Source: Clostridia bacterium (GTDB lineage Bacteria > Bacillota > Clostridia > RGIG6154). Taken from it: a stretch of DNA of 53,123 bases. The notes under the pieces are model-generated. The model worked only from the letters and a program-made list of their open reading frames with translations. It was not told the DNA's origin and did no database searches. Position 1 is the stretch's first letter. Each line of letters starts with the position of its first letter. A program made the position numbers and the translations under genes. This document shows positions 25,563 through 32,564 of this stretch, one piece after another. The stretch covers positions 1 through 53,123 of the forward strand of contig JAFQQW010000055.1 in NCBI GenBank assembly GCA_017410375.1. The letters run 5' to 3'.

Positions 25563-26342
25563 TTATAAACACACTTTAATAAAGTTTTTCCCGAACGCTG
25601 TCAACTCAAATTTACCTTTTTCAATTTCAATTTTTTCTCCTTCATTAACAGTTCTATTTAATAATCCTTTAATGGACACATGTTCTTTTAACGGTTTATA
25701 TAACGCTTCTGTGTTAAGATATACTCCGTTTGGAATTGCAATCAATTTCAATCTTTCAAAATTATCTAAGTATGCAAATATCTCACTCGGACAATCACAC
25801 ACATTTTCAGCAATATTAGTGAAATTATGAACTAAAGTTACGTATCCCCCATCTTTTTTTCTCAAAACAACATCTATCAAAGGATAATCATTTTGGGATG
25901 AAAGTTTTTTTAACAACTTTGCTTCATCAGGTGTTAGCTGTTTAATAATGTCAACAAACGAAGGATGAACATCATATTTCGTATCAATATTCATAGAAGA
26001 AGCAAGAAGATTTGCATACATTTCTCTCAACTCATCACTGTCGAAACAATACGAAATCTGTTGTAACGCAGGAACTGCAACATAACTTTCAGGAGGAACA
26101 ATTTTTTTCTCGGAAACATCTTTCATTTTGTACGCTAATAATTCTCTTGTTTTTTCAAAATTATATTGTTTTTCTGCAACCCACAACTTCGGTTTTGCAA
26201 GCGCCGCATCAATGGCTTGAAAAGGAAGTGCAATAATATTTCCGATAGATTCAAGTGTGGGTTTCAATGTATCGTTATATCCTTCGACTGCAACTGCTTT
26301 AGCAGATTCAACTAAAAGTTCTTTTCCTAATTCTTCTGGCAT
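25563..26342 (-). CDS. DUF4393 (Abi-alpha-like) protein
   Basis: A 259-residue soluble protein that I recognise as DUF4393 / abortive-infection alpha-like. Characteristic parts are the N-terminal IGNIIALPFQAIDAALAKP, then VPPESYVAVPALQQISYCFDSDELREMYANLLASSM and HPSFVDIIKQLTPDEAKLL. Members are linked by name to lactococcal abortive infection, but the mechanism is not established, and defence here is only a possibility. The gene is noticeably AT-richer than the flanking housekeeping genes and sits in a block that interrupts era-recO, both signs of transfer. ATG follows AAGGAG. Confidence 0.75.
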   Translation of the reverse strand: MPEELGKELLVESAKAVAVEGYNDTLKPTLESIGNIIALPFQAIDAALAKPKLWVAEKQYNFEKTRELLAYKMKDVSEKKIVPPESYVAVPALQQISYCFDSDELREMYANLLASSMNIDTKYDVHPSFVDIIKQLTPDEAKLLKKLSSQNDYPLIDVVLRKKDGGYVTLVHNFTNIAENVCDCPSEIFAYLDNFERLKLIAIPNGVYLNTEALYKPLKEHVSIKGLLNRTVNEGEKIEIEKGKFELTAFGKNFIKVCL

Positions 26343-26414
26343 TTATCTTTCTCCTTTGTGCAAAAATACTTTTTTCTTAGTTTAATTTACGAAAAAAATT
26401 ATTGTAAAATTTAA

Positions 26415-26431
26415 CAAATTTCGACAATCTT
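26415..26431 (-). repeat. TGTCGAA motif, copy 2, upstream of the DUF4393 gene
   Basis: A 17-base sequence, on the plus strand CAAATTTCGACAATCTT, identical to the one at 26704-26720. The core on the minus strand is AAGATTGTCGAAA. It lies about 75 bp before the DUF4393 start and close to a possible -10 box (TACAAT). Confidence 0.7.
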
Positions 26432-26461
26432 ACTAAGTTCGTATCAAGTTAGAGACATAAA

Positions 26462-26683
26462 TCATCTGAATACATCTTTTGTTAAATAACACGCTTGTTC
26501 ATAATCGTTTTTATGAACATATATTTTATATTCATACGAACGCAAATTTAACGCGTAAGGATGTACGTTACGCACCTTGATAATATAATCAATGTTATTG
26601 GATGAAAGAATATCTCTGACTTTTGATTGAATTGCCATATCATAAGTTATTATAAGTTCTTTTCTGTTAAATATTGTTATCAT
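26462..26683 (-). CDS. Small conserved-type protein of unknown function (DUF2007-like)
   Basis: A 73-residue protein with an alternating beta-alpha-beta pattern: a strand (ELIITYDM), a helix (AIQSKVRDILSSNNIDY), a strand (YEYKIYVHKND) and a closing helix (YEQACYLTKDVF). The layout and the ending YVxxxDYExA resemble small DUF2007-type proteins common in Clostridia. No catalytic residue is apparent. It is flanked on both sides by the same 17-base repeat (26415 and 26704). ATG 26683 has a GAGG site. Confidence 0.6.
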   Translation of the reverse strand: MITIFNRKELIITYDMAIQSKVRDILSSNNIDYIIKVRNVHPYALNLRSYEYKIYVHKNDYEQACYLTKDVFR

Positions 26684-26703
26684 CTATACATCCTCGCTTT
26701 CGC

Positions 26704-26720
26704 CAAATTTCGACAATCTT
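26704..26720 (-). repeat. TGTCGAA motif, copy 3, between rpiB-like gene and small ORF
   Basis: Identical 17 bases to 26415-26431, in the same orientation. A weaker similarity continues past the core (a shared TATCAAGT about 12 bases later), so the two are relics of a longer direct repeat. Confidence 0.7.
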
Positions 26721-26759
26721 TATATCCTCATATCAAGTCGCGGTCTATGTACGAATCAA

Positions 26760-27332
26760 TCATTCGGGCTTTTTCTCAAGCTTTAAAGGAAAGTCGCCAA
26801 GTTTATTTACTTTAAAGCCGTTTGCTTTGTATTCTTCATAGTTGAACGCCTCAAGCTCGTCTATTGCAAGTTTGTGGAACTCATAGAAATTCTTCCACCA
26901 CTCGTAGCCTGTTCCAAGTTCTGCGTTAAGATACGCATCCACAATATCACATGCCATCGCAGGCGCAACATAGAACGCGCCCATAGCAAGTACATTCACG
27001 CCGTTACCGGTAATCGCGCGGAGTGCCGCAGGAACACTTTCCACAACACCTGCATGCACATGTGGACATTTGCTTGCCGCAATGTGTATACCCATACCTG
27101 TACCGCAGAAAAGAAGTGCGCGCTCAAACTCGCCTTCAGAAATCATAGCCCCTGCGCGAAGACCTACTCTGTGAAACATCAAATCTGTGTCATCGGGATC
27201 GGAATCCACTTTCACACCAACATCGGTGATTGTCCACCCTTTTTCTCTTAAATGTTCGCATACCGCTTCTTTAAGCGGAAATCCTGCAAAATCTGCACCT
27301 ACCAAAATTTGCTTATCTTTTACTTTTTTCAT
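26760..27332 (-). CDS. RpiB/LacA/LacB-family sugar-phosphate isomerase (divergent)
   Basis: A 190-residue isomerase of the RpiB fold. It keeps the LFCGTGMGIHIAASK motif, whose Cys is the catalytic base in ribose-5-phosphate isomerase B, and NVLAMGAFYV. Several RpiB positions differ: the phosphate-binding DHAG near the N-terminus is DFAG, the HNxANVL His is missing (GNGVNVL), and the C-terminal Arg pair is replaced by GYEWWKNFYE. It also has about 40 extra C-terminal residues. The substrate is therefore probably not ribose 5-phosphate. A perfect TATAAT at about 27378 precedes it without a clear -35. It starts 60 bp after era and belongs to an accessory block. Confidence 0.82.
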   Translation of the reverse strand: MKKVKDKQILVGADFAGFPLKEAVCEHLREKGWTITDVGVKVDSDPDDTDLMFHRVGLRAGAMISEGEFERALLFCGTGMGIHIAASKCPHVHAGVVESVPAALRAITGNGVNVLAMGAFYVAPAMACDIVDAYLNAELGTGYEWWKNFYEFHKLAIDELEAFNYEEYKANGFKVNKLGDFPLKLEKKPE

Positions 27333-27391
27333 TTCAATTTCTCCTTCATCCTATTTTTTTATAAACGGTTTGCCCATATTATAATGCAAAA

Positions 27392-28276
27392 TCAGTTATC
27401 GGATTTATCGTAGCCGAAGTTGCGAAGCAGGAAATCCGAATCTCTCCAGCCCTCTTTGACCTTCACCCAAAGCTCTAAGAAAACCTTTGTGCCGAAAAAC
27501 CGTTCCATGTCACCGCGCGACAGACTTCCGATTTTTTTAAGCATCGCTCCGCCTTTGCCGATGATGATGCCCTTGTGACTGCTCTTTTCGCAATAAATGG
27601 TGGCACCGATTTCCAAAATTCCCTTTTTATTTTCTTTGAAAGACGAGATTTCCACCGCAATACCGTGGGGCACCTCTTTATCCAGGCACCACAGCGCTTT
27701 TTCGCGGATAATTTCTGCCGCAATCTGCTTTTCGGGTTGGTCTGTAATCATGTCGTCGGGGAAATACATGGGTCCTTCCTCCAGACGCTTTTCAATGGCT
27801 TCCATAACAAGCATTACACCGTCCCCTTTTTTTGCAGAGATGGGAATGATTTCATCAAAAGACATCAAAGTGCTGTATTTTGCAATGATTTCCAGCAAAT
27901 TTTCCTTTTCGTACATGTCAATTTTGTTGATGATGAGCAGTACAGGCACATCGGTATCTTTTAAGGTTGCAATGATATTTTCGTTGTCATAATCATGCCC
28001 CGGCTCAATGACAAACAGCACCATATCCACTGCGGAGATGGCTTCCTTGGCTTCCTTTACCATAAATTCACCAAGCTTTGTTTTTGGGGTGTGGATACCG
28101 GGGGTATCTAAGAATACAATCTGCTTGTCCTTGTCGGTCAAAATGCCTGTGATGGTGTTACGGGTGGTCTGGGGCTTGTCCGATACCACCGCCAGTTTTT
28201 CGCCGTTTAGGGCGTTTAATAATGTGGACTTGCCCGCATTGGGACGTCCGATAATGGATACAAATCCTGATTTCAT
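27392..28276 (-). CDS. era: GTPase Era
   Basis: A 294-residue ribosome-assembly GTPase that binds the 3' end of 16S rRNA. G1 is GRPNAGKS (10-17), G3 DTPGIH, G4 NKID. The C-terminal KH domain contains GKGGAMLKKIG and FLELWVKVKEGWRDSDFLLRNFGY, which is diagnostic for Era. I chose the ATG at 28276, with AGAGAGG upstream; the frame is open 16 codons further. It follows ybeY with a 75-bp gap that holds a short hairpin repeat. Confidence 0.96.
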   Translation of the reverse strand: MKSGFVSIIGRPNAGKSTLLNALNGEKLAVVSDKPQTTRNTITGILTDKDKQIVFLDTPGIHTPKTKLGEFMVKEAKEAISAVDMVLFVIEPGHDYDNENIIATLKDTDVPVLLIINKIDMYEKENLLEIIAKYSTLMSFDEIIPISAKKGDGVMLVMEAIEKRLEEGPMYFPDDMITDQPEKQIAAEIIREKALWCLDKEVPHGIAVEISSFKENKKGILEIGATIYCEKSSHKGIIIGKGGAMLKKIGSLSRGDMERFFGTKVFLELWVKVKEGWRDSDFLLRNFGYDKSDN

Positions 28277-28313
28277 TTTCTTACCTCTCTTTGTCTTCCG
28301 TAAAACTTTTATC

Positions 28314-28333
28314 GGCAGGAGCAAGCCCCTGCC
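28314..28333. repeat. Short GGCAGG...CCTGCC hairpin between ybeY and era
   Basis: A stem GGCAGG/CCTGCC (extendable by two further pairs across a mismatch) within the phrase TAGGGCAGGGGCTTGCTCC on the minus strand. This looks like the short interspersed hairpins I recall from many clostridial genomes, but only one copy is in this window. Confidence 0.4.
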
Positions 28334-28351
28334 CTACAATGTCGCTTCACG

Positions 28352-28822
28352 TTAATCTCGTGTTAAGCCTATTTTTTCTAAAATTTCCTCTTCCTTTGCG
28401 CGCATGATGGGTTTATCGGTGTCGGTCATGTGGTCGTAGCCTAAAAGGTGGAGCATGGAATGCACCGTTAAATATCCCACTTCCCGCTCGTACGAATGTC
28501 CGAATTCCTTTGCCTGCTCGTCCGCTTTTTCTAAACTTAACACAATATCGCCAAGCAACAGATACGGATACCCCTCGTCCTTTACCAAAACGCCCGGCGT
28601 TTCAAATTCATACTGGGGAAAGGACAAAACGTCGGTTTCTTTATCAATATTCCGCATACTTGCGTTAATTTCCTGAATGCCTGCGTTATCGGTAAACAGC
28701 ACCGAAATTTCCGCTTCGTCGGTGATGCCGTGGACATTTAAGCTTTCCTGCACACATTTTTCTATCATATCCGACAGCTTTTCGGTTTCAAACCGTTCCT
28801 GTTCATTTGCATAGATTACCAT
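28352..28822 (-). CDS. ybeY: Endoribonuclease YbeY
   Basis: A 156-residue metal-dependent RNase for 16S rRNA 3' maturation and ribosome quality control. The zinc motif H3xH5xH is HSMLHLLGYDH, with His 121, 125 and 131. The preceding LLGDIVLSLEKADEQA is also conserved. The gene starts inside the end of phoH (7-bp overlap), so translation is coupled. Order and length are typical. Confidence 0.95.
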   Translation of the reverse strand: MVIYANEQERFETEKLSDMIEKCVQESLNVHGITDEAEISVLFTDNAGIQEINASMRNIDKETDVLSFPQYEFETPGVLVKDEGYPYLLLGDIVLSLEKADEQAKEFGHSYEREVGYLTVHSMLHLLGYDHMTDTDKPIMRAKEEEILEKIGLTRD

Positions 28823-29793
28823 TTCTTGTTTTTCTCCTTTATCTGACGGCGGTTATATTCCTCGTACGCCGTGATAATCTTTTGTACCAGCGGATGACGC
28901 ACCACGTCTTTTTCGGTGAGCCGGCAAAAGGCGATGCCGTCAATATCCTTTAAGATTTTCTGCACCTCTTTTAAGCCGGAGGTTTTGTCGTAAGGCAGGT
29001 CAATCTGCGTCACGTCACCTGTTACCACCGCCTTGGAAGAAAAGCCGATTCGGGTTAAGAACATTTTCATCTGCTCGGTGGTGGTGTTTTGTGCTTCGTC
29101 TAAGATGATGTAGCTATCATCTAAGGTTCTGCCGCGCATATAGGCAAGGGGTGCCACCTCAATGATCCCTTTTTCCAGATAGCTCTGGCAAAGCTCTGCA
29201 CCTAACATATCATGAAGCGCATCGTAAAGGGGTCGCAAATACGGGTCGACTTTATTTTGCAGGTCGCCCGGTAAAAAGCCAAGCTTTTCGCCTGCTTCAA
29301 TGGCAGGACGGGTTAAGATGATGCGGTTAACCTCTTTGTTGCGCAGGGAATTGACAGCCGCCGCCACCGCAAGATAGGTTTTACCCGTACCTGCAGGCCC
29401 GATGCCAAACACAATGCTGTTTGCAATAATGGCTTCGATATACTGTGCCTGCCCCACCGTTTTGGCTTTAATGGTTTTGCCCTTGGCGGTCACACAGATT
29501 GCAGAGCTTGAAAGCTCTACCGCTCTTTGGCTGTTGCCCTCGTTCACCGCAGAAATCATATAATTTACATTCTGAGCGGTGATTTTTTCGCCTGTTGCCG
29601 CAACGGTCAGCAAGTTTTCGATGACCATTGCTGCAAGCTCGGTCTGTTCTTCCTCGCCCTTGATTTTTACGATTTCGTCCCTTTGGGTAATCTGCACATT
29701 GTATTCCCGTTCTACGGTACGGATGTTTTCGTCAAACACCCCGAATACATTTGCCATTTCCTCTTGGTTTTTAACCTGTAAAATTCTCTCCAT
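28816..29793 (-). CDS. phoH: PhoH family ATPase
   Basis: A 325-residue ATPase with Walker A GPAGTGKT at 132-139, a Walker B-type SYIILDEAQN, and the TQIDLPYDKTSGL segment of PhoH proteins. An N-terminal KH-like region is present, as in the PhoL/YbeZ group. It probably acts with YbeY in RNA metabolism, as suggested by the overlap of the two genes. Its start overlaps the end of yqfD by 23 bp. Confidence 0.94.
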   Translation of the reverse strand: MERILQVKNQEEMANVFGVFDENIRTVEREYNVQITQRDEIVKIKGEEEQTELAAMVIENLLTVAATGEKITAQNVNYMISAVNEGNSQRAVELSSSAICVTAKGKTIKAKTVGQAQYIEAIIANSIVFGIGPAGTGKTYLAVAAAVNSLRNKEVNRIILTRPAIEAGEKLGFLPGDLQNKVDPYLRPLYDALHDMLGAELCQSYLEKGIIEVAPLAYMRGRTLDDSYIILDEAQNTTTEQMKMFLTRIGFSSKAVVTGDVTQIDLPYDKTSGLKEVQKILKDIDGIAFCRLTEKDVVRHPLVQKIITAYEEYNRRQIKEKNKKW

Positions 29794-30934
29794 CGGTTTC
29801 CCTTTCTATCATGCGTTTCACGCCTGTTTTTTCTGTCACTTCGGCTGTGAAGTGAATATGTAAAATGTTGTTTTGTTCGCTTACTGTACTTTCTATTTTT
29901 TCTACCTTTCCGATTTTCAAAAGCTCTTGTCTGTAGTCGTCCTCTGCCTGTTTTAAAGCTTCTTCCTGCGTATATTGCGTTTCAACCGCAACCACCTCGT
30001 CATACACCGCCCTTTTAACCGGTCCGTAATATTTAAACGTCTGCTCGGCAGAGCGGAATGGAATATCGGTATTCAGCCATACGGGAATTTCCTTGCCGAA
30101 AAACCTTACTGTAAAATGGCTTTTACGGTTGCCCGTTTTTCGGATATCTTTTTGGGTGAGCGGAAATTCCACATCCTTTTGGTACCAGTTTTTCACATAC
30201 ACCTCGCCCTCTGCGTGCAAAAAACGTACGCCTTGTGCAGAGCTGTCTGCTATACCGCTGACCAAAAGCTGACCCTCTGTTACGGTGTCCCCGATTTTAA
30301 CCATGGTCACACCGCTTTCAATTTCAAGAGCAGTTACCACACCGCTTTTATCCGCAATCAGATTGCAAGGGACGGATTTGTCCTGTATCGCAGGCTTTGG
30401 AACGGTTTCTACAATTTCCACAAAGGCTCGGCTCCCTTTGATTTCAATGCCAATCCACGAAATATCTGCATTGTTCGCCACTATGTTTTTGCAGGCAGAC
30501 GTCTTGTTTATGCCGTACACAAAGGCAAAGGGATAAATGCCGTTTCGTTTTAGTTCGGCACGGATTTGCTTTTCGGGAATGCGGTCGATGCCCGTAATTC
30601 GGATATCCCACAGCAAAGACAGCATACCAAAAAGCACCAGCACAAACACCAAAACGCCAATGGCGAGCGCTTTTCGGTTTTGATGCATCTTAACGGTATG
30701 CCAAAAACCAACTTTTTTTAAGAGCTTTACGGTGCAGTCGGTATTTTCGGAAATTTCCTGCATTTTCTTAAAATCCGACACGGGTGCGCAAAAAACAATA
30801 CCGCCCGAAACGGGACGCACCTGCCACATCAGAAGATTCTTTCTGCCTGCCACATTCAAAAACCGTTCGGGGAATTTTCCCTCAACTTTTATTATAACAT
30901 ATCCTTTTAAAAAATAAAATACTTTTTTAAACAT
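29771..30934 (-). CDS. yqfD: Sporulation protein YqfD
   Basis: A 387-residue membrane protein of the YqfD family (stage IV sporulation, mother-cell expressed). One transmembrane helix is at about 92-112 (ALAIGVLVFVLVLFGMLSLLW), and the following external part contains IRITGIDRIPEKQIRAEL and ADKSGVVTALEIESGVTMVK. It lies between yqfC and phoH, the conserved order in endospore formers. In B. subtilis the pair is sigma-E dependent; no confident sigma-E promoter was read here. ATG follows AGGAG. Confidence 0.92.
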   Translation of the reverse strand: MFKKVFYFLKGYVIIKVEGKFPERFLNVAGRKNLLMWQVRPVSGGIVFCAPVSDFKKMQEISENTDCTVKLLKKVGFWHTVKMHQNRKALAIGVLVFVLVLFGMLSLLWDIRITGIDRIPEKQIRAELKRNGIYPFAFVYGINKTSACKNIVANNADISWIGIEIKGSRAFVEIVETVPKPAIQDKSVPCNLIADKSGVVTALEIESGVTMVKIGDTVTEGQLLVSGIADSSAQGVRFLHAEGEVYVKNWYQKDVEFPLTQKDIRKTGNRKSHFTVRFFGKEIPVWLNTDIPFRSAEQTFKYYGPVKRAVYDEVVAVETQYTQEEALKQAEDDYRQELLKIGKVEKIESTVSEQNNILHIHFTAEVTEKTGVKRMIERETDGENFTG

Positions 30935-30950
30935 TTTTACTTGGTTTCTC

Positions 30951-31217
30951 CTATTTTTCCAGTTCTATTTTCATAAAATCGCCCCGAATTTCCATCAGCT
31001 CGCCCGTCATCTGTTTAATTCTTAAATTTTCGCCCGAAATCTTCAGAAAATAGGTGCTGGTATTCATCTGTACAAAGGTGTCGGTGTAGCTGACAATGGC
31101 TTTGCCGTTTTCTATATAAAGCTGGTCCTTGCCAATCAAAGTCAGACGCGGATAATCCATGGAAATTTCTTTGGGAATTTCCAGCGCCTCACTCAGCTTT
31201 TCTTTCAGTTTTTTCAA
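30951..31217 (-). CDS. yqfC: Sporulation protein YqfC
   Basis: An 88-residue YabP/YqfC-family protein. The start pattern KLKEKLSEALEIPKEISMDYPRL and LTLIGKDQLYIENGKAIVSY are typical. I chose TTG at 31217: AAGGAGG lies eight bases before it, whereas the longer open frame to 31247 would read through that site. It is 16 bp upstream of yqfD. Confidence 0.88.
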   Translation of the reverse strand: MKKLKEKLSEALEIPKEISMDYPRLTLIGKDQLYIENGKAIVSYTDTFVQMNTSTYFLKISGENLRIKQMTGELMEIRGDFMKIELEK

Positions 31218-31318
31218 TGTAATTTCCTCCTTGCTCTTACACTTCACTTTTATTATAATGCATAACTTTTTGCTTTATGCCATACACTGAATCGAAAAAA
31301 CAAAGGAGGAATTTTAAG

Positions 31319-32389
31319 ATGCTCTTGAAAGCCATTCATGCAAAAGAAATTGCAAAAACCCTTTCTGCACTTTTGTTCTTAGCCGTTTTTCTGCTGTTTC
31401 CGGACCCCTGCACCCGTGCCGCCAAGGATGGGCTGAACATGGCGATGTATCTGGTGCTCCCTTCTCTGTTTCCTTTTTCGGTAATCGCGGGGTATCTTTC
31501 GGGCAGAATATATGTTCCGCAATTTTTCTGCCGTGCCTTCCGTCATCTTACGGGACTGCCTGAAAACGCATGCAGTCTGTTTGTTTTAGGGGTACTTTCC
31601 GGCTTTCCTGTGGGCGCAGTTTTAATCGGTGATGCAGTTAAAAATAACGCAATCACCAAAAGCATTGCTTCGCATCTGCTCCCCCTCAGCACCCTTTGCG
31701 GACCGATTTTTATGATTGGCGTTGTGGGTGGCGGAATGCTCGGCTCGTATAAGCTTGGCTACATATTATATGGCATCCAGCTTTTGTCATTGGTTTTGGT
31801 GAGTCTGCTGTTTAAGGGACATGCTCCTTACGCACCAAATTCGGCACAGCTTGTCTTACCGAAAAAAAATCTGGTGGATGCCATTGAAAAAAGTGTTTCC
31901 AACCTGATTGCCGTTTGCGGATTCATTGTGTTTTTTCAGGTGGTTTGTCAAATGCTTCTGGTGACGGGACTTGCGGAAAACTTGTGTCCCTATCCGCCTT
32001 TTTTATACGGGCTGACCGAGCTGTCCTGCGGATGTAACCGCATTGTGCTTTCGGACATTCCTCTGCATATAAAAGCAGGCCTGCTTTCGTTCTTCTGTTC
32101 CTTTTCAGGCTTTTGTGTGATGCTTCAGGTGGCACACGCGGTGCGGGACTGCGGACTCTCTCTTTCTAAATATGTATTATACAAGCTTTGTATGGGAGTT
32201 GTTTCGTTTCTGCTTTCTGTTTTGGTGTTACGTTACTTCCCGATAGAAACCTTTGGGTTGCCTGTAAAAAGCGATTCCTTTTCTTTTTCGGATTCTTTTT
32301 TGGTATTGTGCTATATCGCTTTTGCCCTTTCGACCCTGTTTTTGTTCATTCTACGCAAATTTATGGGACACACTTTTGACAATAGGTAG
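31319..32389 (+). CDS. ylbJ: Sporulation integral membrane protein YlbJ-like
   Basis: A 356-residue membrane protein with about eight transmembrane helices and the Gate/nucleoside-recognition fold. Recognisable pieces are AKDGLNMAMYLVLPSLFPFSVIAGYL, GVLSGFPVGAVLIGDAV and a late KAGLLSFFCSFSGFCVMLQV. YlbJ is needed for spore cortex or core dehydration in B. subtilis. The ATG at 31319 is supported by AAAGGAGG ten bases upstream. It is divergent from yqfC. Confidence 0.82.
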   Translation: MLLKAIHAKEIAKTLSALLFLAVFLLFPDPCTRAAKDGLNMAMYLVLPSLFPFSVIAGYLSGRIYVPQFFCRAFRHLTGLPENACSLFVLGVLSGFPVGAVLIGDAVKNNAITKSIASHLLPLSTLCGPIFMIGVVGGGMLGSYKLGYILYGIQLLSLVLVSLLFKGHAPYAPNSAQLVLPKKNLVDAIEKSVSNLIAVCGFIVFFQVVCQMLLVTGLAENLCPYPPFLYGLTELSCGCNRIVLSDIPLHIKAGLLSFFCSFSGFCVMLQVAHAVRDCGLSLSKYVLYKLCMGVVSFLLSVLVLRYFPIETFGLPVKSDSFSFSDSFLVLCYIAFALSTLFLFILRKFMGHTFDNR

Positions 32390-32424
32390 CTATATATGAT
32401 TTTTACATAAAAATAGATAAAAAA

Positions 32425-32443
32425 TTTGTGCATATTGCACAAA
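32425..32443. promoter_or_regulatory. Palindromic operator-like site before the EF-G paralogue
   Basis: A perfect 8-bp inverted repeat TTTGTGCA/TGCACAAA around TAT, 13 bp upstream of a TAAAAT box. This looks like a repressor site overlapping a promoter for the gene at 32565. It is the main feature of the 175-bp gap after ylbJ. Confidence 0.45.
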
Positions 32444-32564
32444 AAAATACTGTTAAAATTTAAAGGAAATGCGAAAAAACAGAAGAATTTATGCAGTATA
32501 CAGACATATAGGTCTGCACTTATCTAAGATAGGGAAATATATATACAAAGGAGTTGCAAAAATT

